A stretch of 64,000 nucleotides of DNA from Vreelandella zhuhanensis (GCF_009793355.1 NZ_WTKP01000001.1:62001-126000); one strand, 5' to 3'; shown: positions 6,622 to 16,931, counted from the stretch's first letter. The notes: a model not told the origin generated them from the sequence alone. Numbers and translations are program-made.

Positions 6622-8445
6622 ATGACTATCATCAGACGTTTTTTCGGCGTATTTCGCTACAGTGGCCGTGCCCTTTCACTGGTATGGCAGACCTCCCGCG
6701 CCCTGACCATCGGCCTGGCGATATGTACCCTGGTCGCCGGGGTCTTGCCTGCGGTTGCCGCCTGGCTGGGGCAATTGATCGTCGATTCGGTAGTCGACGC
6801 CATGGCCTATCACCGTGAAACCGATGCCCCCGCCTCCTGGCAGACCCTGTGGCCGGTGATGCGTTATGTGCTGGCGGAGGCCGGGGTGATCGCCGGCATC
6901 GCCCTGGCTCAGCGCGGTCTTTCGGCGCAGCAGTCGCTGTTGCGCGCCCTGCTCGGCCAGAAGGTCAACGTGATGATTCTGGAAAAGGCCGGCACCCTAT
7001 CGCTGACCCAGTTCGAGGACTCGGAATTCTACGACAAGCTCACCCGTGCCCGGCGTGAAGCCTCGACACGCCCGCTGGGGCTGGTCAACAAGACATTTTC
7101 CTTGTTGCAGAATGCTATTTCGCTGGTGAGCTTCGGGGTGCTGCTGATCCAGTTTTCCCCCTGGGCACTGCTGGTGCTGCTGGTCGGCGCCCTGCCGGCC
7201 TTCTTCTCCGAAGCCAAGTTCTCCGGCGATGCCTTTCAACTGTTTCGCAGGCGCTCGCCGCATACCCGCATGCAGATGTATCTGGAAACCGTGCTGGCGC
7301 GTGAGGACAGCATCAAGGAGGTCAAGCTATTCGGCCTGGAGCCTTTGCTGCTGTCCCGATACCGCGATATTTTCCACACCCTGTACGGGGAAGATCGCAG
7401 GCTCACCTTACGCCGCGAAAGCTGGGGATTCGTGCTGGGCTTGCTCGGTACCCTGGCGCTCTACGGCGCCTACGCCTGGGTGGTCGTCGAAACCGTTGTC
7501 GGTCAATTGACCCTCGGCCAGATGACCATGTACCTGATGGTATTCAAGCAGGGCCAGAGCGCTCTTTCCGCCAGCCTGACCTCGATCAGCGGCATGTACG
7601 AGGACAATCTTTACCTGTCGAATCTCTATGAATACCTGGAACAGCCGGTGGCGTCGGAACAGGGCAGCTTGACCCAGGGCGCCCAGCCCGGTGACGGCAT
7701 ACGCTTCGAAAACGTGAGTTTCTTCTACCCCGGCGCCGAAACCCCTGCCCTTTCGGCGATTTCATTGCATGTACGTCCCGGGGAAAGTTTGGCCCTGGTG
7801 GGTCAGAATGGCTCGGGCAAGACCACCTTGATCAAGCTGCTCACCCGGCTTTACAGCCCCAGCGAAGGCCGCATCCTGCTCGATGGCAGCGACTTGCGAG
7901 ACTGGGATGTCGCCACCTTGCGCCGACGTATCGGGGTAATCTTTCAGGACTTCGTGCGTTACCAGCTCAAGGTCGGCGAGAACCTGGGGGCCGGAGACGT
8001 TGCGGCCTTCGATGAAGAAGCCCGCTGGCAGGAAGCCGCCCGGCGCGGCCTGGCCGATGAATTCATCAATGAGATGCCGGGGGGGTATCACACCCAGCTG
8101 GGGCGTTGGTTCAAGGGCGGGCAAGAGCTTTCCGGCGGCCAATGGCAGAAAATCGCCCTTTCCCGAGCCTACATGCGTGAAAGTGCCGACATTGTGGTAC
8201 TCGATGAACCCACCGCCGCCATGGACGCCGCGGCGGAAGCCGCCGTCTACGCCGATTTTCGCGAGCATCGCCGCGACAAGATGACCATACTGATTTCACA
8301 CCGCTTCTCGACGGTACGCGCAGCGGACCACATCCTGGTCATGCAGAACGGGCGTATCATCGAGCAAGGCAGCCATGACGCCCTGCTTGCTGACGATGGC
8401 CGCTATGCAAGCCTGTTCAGGCTACAGGCCGAAGGATATCGTTAG
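6622..8445 (+). CDS. ABC exporter, fused membrane and ATPase domains
   Basis: The 607-aa half-transporter has an N-terminal membrane domain (about residues 25-330, six segments) and a C-terminal nucleotide-binding domain. Visible motifs are Walker A GQNGSGKTT (about 393-401), signature LSGGQWQKIALSRAYM, Walker B DIVVLDEPTAAMD and the switch His in LISHRFSTVRAAD. It should work as a homodimer exporting lipid, peptide or drug; the substrate is unknown. The cytoplasmic-loop sequence with AREDSIKEVKLFGLE is typical of peptide/antibiotic-export types. The small lipoprotein gene 64 bp downstream may be co-transcribed. Confidence 0.92.
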   Translation: MTIIRRFFGVFRYSGRALSLVWQTSRALTIGLAICTLVAGVLPAVAAWLGQLIVDSVVDAMAYHRETDAPASWQTLWPVMRYVLAEAGVIAGIALAQRGLSAQQSLLRALLGQKVNVMILEKAGTLSLTQFEDSEFYDKLTRARREASTRPLGLVNKTFSLLQNAISLVSFGVLLIQFSPWALLVLLVGALPAFFSEAKFSGDAFQLFRRRSPHTRMQMYLETVLAREDSIKEVKLFGLEPLLLSRYRDIFHTLYGEDRRLTLRRESWGFVLGLLGTLALYGAYAWVVVETVVGQLTLGQMTMYLMVFKQGQSALSASLTSISGMYEDNLYLSNLYEYLEQPVASEQGSLTQGAQPGDGIRFENVSFFYPGAETPALSAISLHVRPGESLALVGQNGSGKTTLIKLLTRLYSPSEGRILLDGSDLRDWDVATLRRRIGVIFQDFVRYQLKVGENLGAGDVAAFDEEARWQEAARRGLADEFINEMPGGYHTQLGRWFKGGQELSGGQWQKIALSRAYMRESADIVVLDEPTAAMDAAAEAAVYADFREHRRDKMTILISHRFSTVRAADHILVMQNGRIIEQGSHDALLADDGRYASLFRLQAEGYR

Positions 8446-8509
8446 GCGCTTTCCGGCGCTGTCAGCCGTTTTACTTTACTGTCTATTTTTCGCTTTCTGG
8501 AGATTCATA

Positions 8510-8728
8510 ATGCCCAAGTTTCCTGTTTCCAAGTTCCCTGTGTTACTTCTCGTCCTGCTGATCGGCGGCCTTGGCGGCTGCACCACTTATACTTGGCCGG
8601 ATGGTTCTCAGGAAACCGTACTCGGCGTTCCCGCAGAAGAGGAAAATCGCCGCTACGAAGAAGAGCGGCAACCCGAAGGCGTACGTTATCGCATCCCCGG
8701 GGAAGTGCCGGAACCCAACGCCGACTAA
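8510..8728 (+). CDS. small lipoprotein, 72 aa
   Basis: The ATG at 8510 has GGAG upstream and opens a protein with a short basic start, a hydrophobic stretch (FPVLLLVLLIGGLGGC) and a lipobox whose Cys is at about residue 25. The mature part is short, charged and Pro/Glu-rich (PAEEENRRYEEERQPEG), starting CTTYTWPDGSQ. I know no function for this type; it resembles the many small outer-membrane lipoproteins of gammaproteobacteria. Confidence 0.8.
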   Translation: MPKFPVSKFPVLLLVLLIGGLGGCTTYTWPDGSQETVLGVPAEEENRRYEEERQPEGVRYRIPGEVPEPNAD

Positions 8729-8775
8729 TGCCATCGCGCTTTTCTGTCTTTCACATTAACGCTTGGAGGTAAGGG

Positions 8776-11520
8776 ATGACCGAACAACGGTCGAGTGGTG
8801 AACGAAGTCCTGAAGGCGTCGCCTGGCATAGCCTATCCTGCGATGACGCCCTGACTCGGCAGCAAAGTACCCAGAGCGGACTTTCGAGTAACGAAGCCCA
8901 AACACGCCTCGATAAATACGGCCCCAACAAGTTGCGCAGAGAACAGGCGCGCCCCTGGTACAGGCGCCTGCTGGATCAGTTCAACAATATCCTGATGCTG
9001 ATCCTGCTGGTGGCGGCGGCGGCAAGCCTGTTGCTCGGCCACAGCCTGGATGCCGGGGCCATTGTCGCGGTAGTGCTCATCATCGCGCTGATTGGTTTCT
9101 TTCAGGAGGGCAAGGCGGAACAGGCACTGGAAGGCATTCGCAATATGTTGTCCCCCCAGGCCAATGTATTGCGCGATGGCAAGCGCGCCACCATTGCTGC
9201 AAAAGCCGTGGTACCCGGCGATATAGTGCAGGTGGAAAGCGGTAACCGGGTGCCCGCCGACCTGCGCCTTATCGAAGCACGCCGCTTTCGTACCGATGAA
9301 GCGCCGCTGACCGGTGAGTCCGAGCCGGTGGACAAGACCACCCAGGCCGTGCAGGAAGATGCCGAGCTTGCCGAGCGAGGCTCCATGGCCTACGCCGGTA
9401 CCATCGTGGTCCAAGGCACCGCCAAGGGGCTGGTGGTGGAGACCGGCAGCCGTACTGAAATCGGCAAGATTTCCGAAATGCTGCGCAGTGTGGAGCAACT
9501 CAAGACCCCGCTTCTGGAACAACTCGACCGCGCCGGGCGAGTGCTGGCGATATTCATCCTGGGCGCCGCCGCCATCACTGCGGTACTTGGCGCGCTGATT
9601 CACGACCAACCGCTGGGTGAGATGTTCATGGCTGCGGTGGGCCTGGCGGTCGCCGCCATCCCCGAAGGCTTGCCTGCCATCGTGACGATCAGCCTGGCCT
9701 TGGGCGTTCAGAGCATGGCCAAGCGCAATGCGATTATCCGCCGCCTGCCGGCAGTGGAAACGCTCGGCTCGATCTCCACGATCTTTTCCGACAAGACCGG
9801 TACCTTGACGCGCAACCAGATGACCGCCCAGGCCATCTGGCTGGGCAATCAGCAATACCGGATCGATGGGGTGGGCTTTACGCCCGAAGGCAAGTTTCGC
9901 CTGGCGCAGGATGGCGAATCAGGCCAGGCAATCGATATCGACAAGCACCCCGAGCTTGAATATTTTCTCAAGGTGGGGGTGCTGTGCAACGATGCCGAAC
10001 TCGCCAGAGACAAGCAAAATGATCGCTATCATATCCTCGGCGACCCCACCGAAGGGGCGCTGGTGGTAGCCGCCGCCAAAGCCGGTATCGACCCCCATGC
10101 CCTGCGCAGGACATATGAGCGTCTGGATGCGATTCCCTTCGAATCCGAGCACAAGTACATGGCTATCGTTACTTATATGGATGACCAGCGCCGTTTACTG
10201 TTCAAGGGAGCCCCGGACCGGTTGCTGGAAATGTGCCGCTACGTCCGTACCCCTGAAGGCATTGTCGATCTGGATGTTGAAAAGTGGGAAACCCGCATTC
10301 ATGAGTTGTCTTCGCGGGGCTTGCGCGTGCTGGCGATCGCCGAAAAATCCGCCGAGGGAATCGATACCCTGGAGCACGACCACGTTCAGGAAGGCAGCAC
10401 CCTGCTGGGTATCGTCGGCCTGCTCGACCCACCCCGGGACGAAGCCATCGAGGCGGTAAAAGTATGTCGTCAGGCAGGGATTCGTCCGGTGATGATCACC
10501 GGCGACCATGCCACCACAGCGCTTGCCATCGCCAAGCAACTGGGCTTTTCTCACACCGAGAAAGCGTTGACCGGGCGGGAGATCGAGGTCATGTCCGACG
10601 CCGAGCTCGAAGACGTCATCCTGGAGGTCGATGTCTATGCACGCGCCTCGCCGGAGCACAAGTTACGCCTGGTCAAAGCCATGCAGGCTCGTGGCGGGGT
10701 CTGCTCGATGACCGGCGACGGCGTCAACGACGGCCCGGCGCTCAAGCGTGCCGATGTCGGCGTGGCGATGGGCATCCAGGGCACCGAGGCGGCCAAGGAC
10801 GCCTCGGAAATGGTGCTTGCCGATGACAATTTCGCGAGTATCGTCAATGCCATCCGGGAAGGCCGCAAGGTCTACGACAATATCCGCAAGACGGTCACCT
10901 TCATTCTGCCGACCAACGGCGCCCAGGGCTTGGCGATCATGCTCGCCGTCCTGGCCGGCTCCGTTCTGCCGATCACCCCGCTGCAGGCGCTCTGGGTCAA
11001 CATGGTGGTTGCCGTGACACTCGGCCTGGCACTGGCCTTCGAAGAAGGCGAAAAGGACCTGATGCAGCGTCAGCCACGCGACCCCGACGCGCCCTTGCTG
11101 AACATGTTTCTGCTCTGGCGGGTGATCTTCGTTTCCATGCTGCTGCTGGCGGGGGTGTTCGGCATGTTCAGCTGGATCCTGGCCCAGGGGGGCAGTGAAG
11201 CCCTGGCCCGGGCAGGCGCGGTGAACATGCTGGTTACCGGCAGCGCGGCTTACCTGATCAACAGCCGTTTTCTGGTCAACAGTACCCTTTCCCTGGAAGG
11301 CATTTTCGGTAGCCGCCCAGTATGGATTTCCATCGGGCTGATAATGCTGTTGCAACTGGCGTTTACTTACCTACCCTTCATGCAACTGATCTTCGGCAGC
11401 GCAGCATTGGGGCTGGGGCACTGGCTGGTCATCGGTGTTGTCAGCATTGTCATCTACTTGCTGATCGAACTGGAAAAAGCAGTCTGGCGCAGGCGCAAGG
11501 CCGCACCCATCAGGCATTAA
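8776..11520 (+). CDS. P-type cation-transporting ATPase (P2 type), copy 1
   Basis: The 914-aa pump has the N-terminal cation-ATPase domain, actuator loop with LTGESEPVDK (about 178-187), membrane-4 motif AAIPEGLPAIV (Glu297), phosphorylation site DKTGTLT (Asp339), hinge MTGDGVNDGPALK and about ten membrane segments. PEGLP with its Glu is the calcium-binding motif of SERCA/PacL-type pumps, but segment 6 (WVNMVVAVTLGLALAFEEGE) lacks the Asp of SERCA's NxxTDG, so the ion is uncertain (calcium, or another cation). It has a GGAGG ribosome site and is followed after 80 bp by a close paralogue in the same orientation. Confidence 0.93.
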   Translation: MTEQRSSGERSPEGVAWHSLSCDDALTRQQSTQSGLSSNEAQTRLDKYGPNKLRREQARPWYRRLLDQFNNILMLILLVAAAASLLLGHSLDAGAIVAVVLIIALIGFFQEGKAEQALEGIRNMLSPQANVLRDGKRATIAAKAVVPGDIVQVESGNRVPADLRLIEARRFRTDEAPLTGESEPVDKTTQAVQEDAELAERGSMAYAGTIVVQGTAKGLVVETGSRTEIGKISEMLRSVEQLKTPLLEQLDRAGRVLAIFILGAAAITAVLGALIHDQPLGEMFMAAVGLAVAAIPEGLPAIVTISLALGVQSMAKRNAIIRRLPAVETLGSISTIFSDKTGTLTRNQMTAQAIWLGNQQYRIDGVGFTPEGKFRLAQDGESGQAIDIDKHPELEYFLKVGVLCNDAELARDKQNDRYHILGDPTEGALVVAAAKAGIDPHALRRTYERLDAIPFESEHKYMAIVTYMDDQRRLLFKGAPDRLLEMCRYVRTPEGIVDLDVEKWETRIHELSSRGLRVLAIAEKSAEGIDTLEHDHVQEGSTLLGIVGLLDPPRDEAIEAVKVCRQAGIRPVMITGDHATTALAIAKQLGFSHTEKALTGREIEVMSDAELEDVILEVDVYARASPEHKLRLVKAMQARGGVCSMTGDGVNDGPALKRADVGVAMGIQGTEAAKDASEMVLADDNFASIVNAIREGRKVYDNIRKTVTFILPTNGAQGLAIMLAVLAGSVLPITPLQALWVNMVVAVTLGLALAFEEGEKDLMQRQPRDPDAPLLNMFLLWRVIFVSMLLLAGVFGMFSWILAQGGSEALARAGAVNMLVTGSAAYLINSRFLVNSTLSLEGIFGSRPVWISIGLIMLLQLAFTYLPFMQLIFGSAALGLGHWLVIGVVSIVIYLLIELEKAVWRRRKAAPIRH

Positions 11521-11600
11521 AAACGCCGCCCCTCTACGTGTGGAAAAACAAATGTGTGCTATTGGTTAAACGTCATGTTTGCTTGAATTGGAGGTAACGG

Positions 11601-14468
11601 ATGGCCGACCAAAATAACCAGGACGCACCCCATGATATCGCTTGGCACAGCCTTGCCGGCGATGACGCCCTGGATAAATTGGAAAGCAATGAGCAAGGAC
11701 TCTCGCAAAGCGAAGCAAAAGCCCGGCTAGACAAACATGGCCCCAACAAGCTGGAGAGACAGCAAGGTCGTCCTTGGTACAAGCGGTTGCTCGACCAGTT
11801 CAACAACGTTCTGATGCTGATTCTGATTGTCGCCGCGATAGCCAGCCAATTTCTCGGCCATACGCTGGATGCCGCGGTCATTCTGGCGGTGGTGATCATC
11901 ATCGCCCTGATCGGCTTCTTTCAGGAGGGCAAGGCCGAGCGGGCACTGGATAGCATTCGTACCATGCTCTCGCCCAAGGCGAAGGTACTGCGCGATGGCC
12001 GGCGTGACACCATTGATGCCGAGGCGCTGGTACCCGGGGATATCGTGCAGCTCGAAAGCGGTGACCGCATCCCCGCCGACCTTCGTCTTATCAAGACACA
12101 GCGTTTTCGCAGCCAGGAAGCCCCCTTGACCGGTGAATCCGAACCGGTCGACAAGGGCACCGACCCCGTTGACGAAGACACCCCTCTCGCGGAACGTAGC
12201 GCCATGGCGTATGCCGGCACCCTGGTCGTGCAAGGTACGGCCAGGGGGCTGGTGGTGGAAACCGGCCGGCATAGCGAAATCGGCAAGATTTCCGAAATGC
12301 TGCGTGGCGTGGAAAAGCTCAAGACCCCCCTGCTTGCGCAACTCGATCGGGCCGGCAATGTCCTGGCCATCTTCATCGTCAGTGCCGCCACCATCTCGGC
12401 CTTTCTGGGCGTATTTATACACGACCAACCGCCCAGTGAGATGTTCATGGCCGCGGTGGCATTGGCGGTGGCCGCGATTCCGCAAGGTCTGCCCGCTATC
12501 GTGACGATCGGCCTGGCCTTGGGTGTTCAGGCCATGGCCAAGCGCAATGCCATCGTGCGCCGCCTACCCGCAGTGGAAACCCTGGGGTCGATCTCGACCA
12601 TCTTTTCCGACAAGACCGGTACCTTGACGCGTAACGAGATGACTGCCCAGGCCATCTGGCTCACCGAAAAGGAAGTCCGGCTGTCAGGGGTGGGCTTCTC
12701 GCCCGAAGGCAAGCTGCACGAGGCACCCCAAGACCCCGAAAGTGACGAGCCGGGCGAGGAACTTTCGTTGGAAGATAATCCGGCGCTAAAACACTTTCTG
12801 CTCACCGGGGTATTGTGCAACGAAGCCGAGCTTGAACAGCAAGAGCGCAACGCAAAGCAACAAGATGGCGACAAGCAAGACGACCAGAACCAGGAACAGG
12901 AGCAGGAACAGGAAAAGCAGCGCTGGGCCATTCATGGCGACCCGACCGAAGGCGCCCTGGTGGTTGCTGCGGCAAAAGCCGGTATGCAGATTGCCGAGCT
13001 GCGCGATGAGTACCCGCGCCGAGACAGTATTCCCTTTGAATCCGAAAATCGCTACATGGCGACGCTCAACGAGATCGACGGCAGCGATTATATTCTGGTC
13101 AAGGGAGCGCCGGATCGGCTGTTGGAAATGTGCGACCGGATGCGCAGCGGTGACGACGACGTGGAATTGGATCGCGATGAATGGGAACAACGCATCCAGA
13201 CCCTGTCCGCCCGCGGCTTGCGCGTGCTGGCGGTAGCCGAGAAAAAAGCCGATCAAGACCTCGATGAACTCAGCCCCGAGGCCGTCGAGAACGGCCTGGT
13301 ACTGCTGGGCATGGTGGGCCTGCTCGACCCGCCCCGAGAGACGGCTGTCGAGGCGGTAAAGCATTGCCTGAGAGCCGGGGTTCGCCCGGTGATGGTCACG
13401 GGGGATCACCCCGTGACGGCGCGGGCCATTGCCGAACAGCTGGGCTTCGCCCATACCGATAAGGCCTTCACCGGCCGCGACGTGGAAGACATGTCGGATG
13501 CGGAGCTGGAAGACAATATCAATAAAGTGGATGTCTATGCCCGCGCCGCGCCGGAGCACAAGCTACGCCTGGTGAAGGCCATGCAGGCCAAGGGCGGCAT
13601 CTGCGCCATGACCGGCGACGGTGTCAACGACGGCCCGGCCCTTAAACGCGCCGATGTCGGCGTGGCCATGGGAATTCAGGGCACCGAGGCGGCCAAGGAG
13701 GCTGCGGAAATGGTATTGGCCGACGATAATTTCGCCACGATCGTCAATGCCATCGAGGAAGGCCGCAAGGTCTACGACAATATTCGCAAGACCATCACTT
13801 TCCTGCTCCCGACCAATGGGGCGGAAAGCCTCGGTGTGCTGATTTCCATGCTCGGGGGGCTGATGCTGCCGATAACCGGGCTCCAGATCCTGTGGGTCAA
13901 CATGGTCACCGCCGTCACCTTGGGCATGGCCCTGGTATTCGAGGCAGCCGAAGCCAATGTGATGCGCCGTGAGCCGCGCAACCCGGATGCCCCCTTGCTT
14001 AATCTTTTCATGCTATGGCGGGTGATCTTTGTCTCCTTGCTGCTGGTGGCTGCGGTCTTCGGCATGTTCTTCTGGCTTTATCATGGCCAGGGCAACAGTG
14101 TTGAATTGGCGCGTTCCGGGGCGGTGAACATGCTGGTAGTCGGGGAAATCGTCTACCTGCTCAACAGCCGCTTCCTAATCAATAATTCCCTGAGCATCGC
14201 CGGACTCTTCGGTAGCCGCCCGGTGTGGATCGCCATCGGGTTGGTGGTGGCCATCCAGCTTGGCTGGACCTATCTGCCCTTCATGCAGGTGATTTTCGAA
14301 AGCGAGGCCATCAGCCTTTTCCATTGGGCGATCATCGTTGCTGCCGGCCTGGCGCTTTTCCTGATTGTCGAGTTTGAGAAATGGGTGCTGCGCCACTGGA
14401 ATCTGGTCGGCAGCGAGTCTTCACCCAGGCAGCAGCACGATGAAACTACCGCTCATGAAAGCTCATGA
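11601..14468 (+). CDS. P-type cation-transporting ATPase (P2 type), copy 2
   Basis: This 955-aa protein is plainly a tandem duplicate of the preceding pump, with near-identical domain order and long identical blocks. Two differences stand out. The membrane-4 motif reads AAIPQGLPAIV: the ion-binding Glu is Gln295 (codon caa). The nucleotide-binding domain carries a 30-residue Gln/Glu/Asp-rich insert (about 412-441, including QEQEQEQEKQ). The phosphorylation site DKTGTLT (Asp337) and hinge MTGDGVNDGP are intact, so it should still be an ATPase, perhaps with a different ion or stoichiometry. Its stop overlaps that of the convergent hrpB by 6 bp. Confidence 0.92.
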   Translation: MADQNNQDAPHDIAWHSLAGDDALDKLESNEQGLSQSEAKARLDKHGPNKLERQQGRPWYKRLLDQFNNVLMLILIVAAIASQFLGHTLDAAVILAVVIIIALIGFFQEGKAERALDSIRTMLSPKAKVLRDGRRDTIDAEALVPGDIVQLESGDRIPADLRLIKTQRFRSQEAPLTGESEPVDKGTDPVDEDTPLAERSAMAYAGTLVVQGTARGLVVETGRHSEIGKISEMLRGVEKLKTPLLAQLDRAGNVLAIFIVSAATISAFLGVFIHDQPPSEMFMAAVALAVAAIPQGLPAIVTIGLALGVQAMAKRNAIVRRLPAVETLGSISTIFSDKTGTLTRNEMTAQAIWLTEKEVRLSGVGFSPEGKLHEAPQDPESDEPGEELSLEDNPALKHFLLTGVLCNEAELEQQERNAKQQDGDKQDDQNQEQEQEQEKQRWAIHGDPTEGALVVAAAKAGMQIAELRDEYPRRDSIPFESENRYMATLNEIDGSDYILVKGAPDRLLEMCDRMRSGDDDVELDRDEWEQRIQTLSARGLRVLAVAEKKADQDLDELSPEAVENGLVLLGMVGLLDPPRETAVEAVKHCLRAGVRPVMVTGDHPVTARAIAEQLGFAHTDKAFTGRDVEDMSDAELEDNINKVDVYARAAPEHKLRLVKAMQAKGGICAMTGDGVNDGPALKRADVGVAMGIQGTEAAKEAAEMVLADDNFATIVNAIEEGRKVYDNIRKTITFLLPTNGAESLGVLISMLGGLMLPITGLQILWVNMVTAVTLGMALVFEAAEANVMRREPRNPDAPLLNLFMLWRVIFVSLLLVAAVFGMFFWLYHGQGNSVELARSGAVNMLVVGEIVYLLNSRFLINNSLSIAGLFGSRPVWIAIGLVVAIQLGWTYLPFMQVIFESEAISLFHWAIIVAAGLALFLIVEFEKWVLRHWNLVGSESSPRQQHDETTAHESS

Positions 14469-16931
14469 ACGGCGCTTGGTCCGGGCACTGGCCGGAGCGT
14501 TGAGCGGATCTGCCGGCCAGGGATGCTTGGGGTAGCGGCCGCGCATTTCCTTGCGCACTTCCACGTAGCCATTGGACCAGAAGCTGGCCAAATCCCGAGT
14601 CACTTGCAGCGGTCGCCGGGCGGGGGATAACAGGTGCAACACCACCCCCACCCGGCCCTGCACCACGCAAGGCGATGACTGCCAGCCGAACACCTCCTGC
14701 AGCTTGACCGCCAACACCGGATCATTGCCTTCCGAACAAGCTGTGTAATCGAGGCGAACCTGGGAGCCGCTGGGCACCGCCAAACGGTCGGGAACCAGCT
14801 CCTCCATCCGGGTGCGAAGCGACCAGGGCAAGCTTTCCAGAAGAAAGGTTGCCAATGGCAGCCGGTCCACAGCGTCCAGCCGGCTGATGCCGTCAAGCCT
14901 CGGGCTCAGCCAGTCTTCCAGCGTTTCAAGCAGCGCCGCCTGCGACCAGTCCGGCCATTGGTCGCCCTGCTCGCGGCGCAACAGCGCCATACGGCCCAGC
15001 AGCTGCTGGCTCCTTTCATCCAGCACCAGGGTGCCACGCCGCCGCAGTGCTTCGAGCAATGCACTGCGTATCGCCTCCGCAGGCAGCTTGCTTAGCGGCC
15101 GACGCGCCAGGATCACCGCCCCCAAGGCCTGAACTTCCTCGCCGAGCAAACGCCCCTGGGTAGCTGACCATTCCAGCCGGGTTTGCCAGTGGCGCGCTTC
15201 GGGATACAACGCTTCCAGGCGTTGCTGCTCAAGCGCTGCAGCCTTGAAGATACGGGCCTGGCTGGGGTCGCCGTCCAGCTCCACCGCCACCAGAAAAGCG
15301 GCATGCGCCAGCGGATGCTCCACCGCCAAGCTCGCCAAGCCGCCACCGGCCAGGCGAAAACGCCCCGGCTCGAGGCGCTGGGCGATGCGCTCGGGGTAGG
15401 CCAGTGCCAACAGCGCCCCCATCGCCGTGACATTCGTCACTTCAAGCGCACAGCCTGCCAGCCTGGCCAGGCGCTTGGCGTCACGCTGCCATTGGCGATA
15501 GTCACTTTGCCATTGATAGTCCCGCAGCTCGTTCAGGCGTTGTTGCACTGCCTTCGCCAGATCGGGTTCGCGCTGCCGGTCACCGCCTTCCAGCAAGGCA
15601 GCCAGGGCGCAGGCCAGGGGTTGGGCATCGAACTGCCCTGCCCGCTCCAGCATTACCGCCAGCCGCGGATGCACCGGCCAGCGGGCGCACCGGCGACCCA
15701 ATTGGGTAAGCTGATGCTTGTCATCGAGCACTCCCAGGCGCTTGAGCAAGTCGCGCCCGGCCTCCAACACCCCCTTGGCGGGCGGCGTTACCCAACTGAG
15801 CTGCTCGGGCTGCGCAACGCCCCAGCGCGCCAGCTCGAATGCCAGCGGGGCAAGATCGCTCTGGCGCATTTCCGGCTCGGCGTGGGCCACCAAGGGCTGC
15901 TCTTCCGCCCACAGCCGAAAGCACCACCCCGAGCCCTGGCGACCGGCACGCCCTCGGCGCTGGTCGGCACTGGCGCGATTGACCCGGCGCGTTTCCAGGC
16001 GTGTAAGCCCGCTACGCGCCTGGAATACCGGCACTCGTTCAAGGCCCGCATCGACCACCGCTTTCACCCCGTTTACCGTCACGCTGGACTCGGCAATCGC
16101 CGTGGCCAGCACCACCCGTTGCCCAACCACCGGCATCAGGGCGTCTCGCTGTTCACTCAAGGGCAAACGCCCGTGCAGCGGCTTGAGTGGCACCTCAGGC
16201 TGGCGGCGCTGAAGTTCACGCTCCAGACGATGGATTTCCGCAACGCCCGGCAGAATCACCAGCACATCACCCCCGCTGGTGGCCAGGGCTTCCTCCACCA
16301 CTTCCGCTTGTTGGGCGGCTAGCTCCTTGCGCTGATTCAGCGGGCGGTAATGCGTGCTCACCGGGTACTGGCGCCCCGGGCAGTCGATCAGTGGGGTATC
16401 CGCCCCCAGCACCTGGCGGAGCGCCTCGACATCCAGGGTCGCCGACATCACCAGCAGGCGCAGATCCTCGCGCAGGCCTTGCTGCACATCGAGCGTCAAC
16501 GCCAGGCCCAGGTCCGCGTCCAGGCTGCGCTCGTGGAACTCATCGAACAGGATACCCGCCACACCTTCGAGCATGGGATCGTCCTGCAGCACGCGCGTCA
16601 GCACGCCCTGGGTGACCACCTCCAGGCGGGTGTTCGGCCCCACCCGGCTTTCCCCGCGCATGCGATAGCCCACGGTTTCGCCGAGCGTTTCCCCGAGCAT
16701 GTCGGCCATGAAGCCTGCGGCCAGGCGCGCGGCCACCCGGCGTGGTTCCAGCAGCAGGAGCTTGCTACCCTGGCACCAGGGTTGCTGCAATAGCGCCAGC
16801 GGCACTCGGGTGGTCTTGCCCGCGCCGGGTTGCGCCACCAGCAAGGCACGGTTGTGCCGGGCCAGGGCGTCACAGACGGCCTCAAGGCGCGACTCGATAG
16901 GTAGCTCGGTGGCTGGCAATTCATCGATCAT
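14463..16931 (-). CDS. hrpB: ATP-dependent helicase HrpB
   Basis: The 822-aa protein is a DExH RNA-helicase-like enzyme. Motif I is AQPGAGKTTRVP (about 33-44), motif II DEFHERSLDADL (the DEFH variant of DEAH, typical of HrpB), motif III VMSATLD and motif VI QRRGRAGRQGSGWCFRLW. The helicase core is followed by a winged-helix/ratchet region and the HrpB C-terminal domain ending near HPWPADPLNA. The size fits HrpB (about 820 aa). Its physiological role is poorly defined. The last residues are basic (SARTKRRS). Confidence 0.95.
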   Translation of the reverse strand: MIDELPATELPIESRLEAVCDALARHNRALLVAQPGAGKTTRVPLALLQQPWCQGSKLLLLEPRRVAARLAAGFMADMLGETLGETVGYRMRGESRVGPNTRLEVVTQGVLTRVLQDDPMLEGVAGILFDEFHERSLDADLGLALTLDVQQGLREDLRLLVMSATLDVEALRQVLGADTPLIDCPGRQYPVSTHYRPLNQRKELAAQQAEVVEEALATSGGDVLVILPGVAEIHRLERELQRRQPEVPLKPLHGRLPLSEQRDALMPVVGQRVVLATAIAESSVTVNGVKAVVDAGLERVPVFQARSGLTRLETRRVNRASADQRRGRAGRQGSGWCFRLWAEEQPLVAHAEPEMRQSDLAPLAFELARWGVAQPEQLSWVTPPAKGVLEAGRDLLKRLGVLDDKHQLTQLGRRCARWPVHPRLAVMLERAGQFDAQPLACALAALLEGGDRQREPDLAKAVQQRLNELRDYQWQSDYRQWQRDAKRLARLAGCALEVTNVTAMGALLALAYPERIAQRLEPGRFRLAGGGLASLAVEHPLAHAAFLVAVELDGDPSQARIFKAAALEQQRLEALYPEARHWQTRLEWSATQGRLLGEEVQALGAVILARRPLSKLPAEAIRSALLEALRRRGTLVLDERSQQLLGRMALLRREQGDQWPDWSQAALLETLEDWLSPRLDGISRLDAVDRLPLATFLLESLPWSLRTRMEELVPDRLAVPSGSQVRLDYTACSEGNDPVLAVKLQEVFGWQSSPCVVQGRVGVVLHLLSPARRPLQVTRDLASFWSNGYVEVRKEMRGRYPKHPWPADPLNAPASARTKRRS

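Noticed and set aside
15183-16322. 379-codon plus-strand open frame opposite hrpB
   Set aside because: Antisense shadow; composition (His, Gln, Arg-rich) is that of reversed GC-rich coding DNA.
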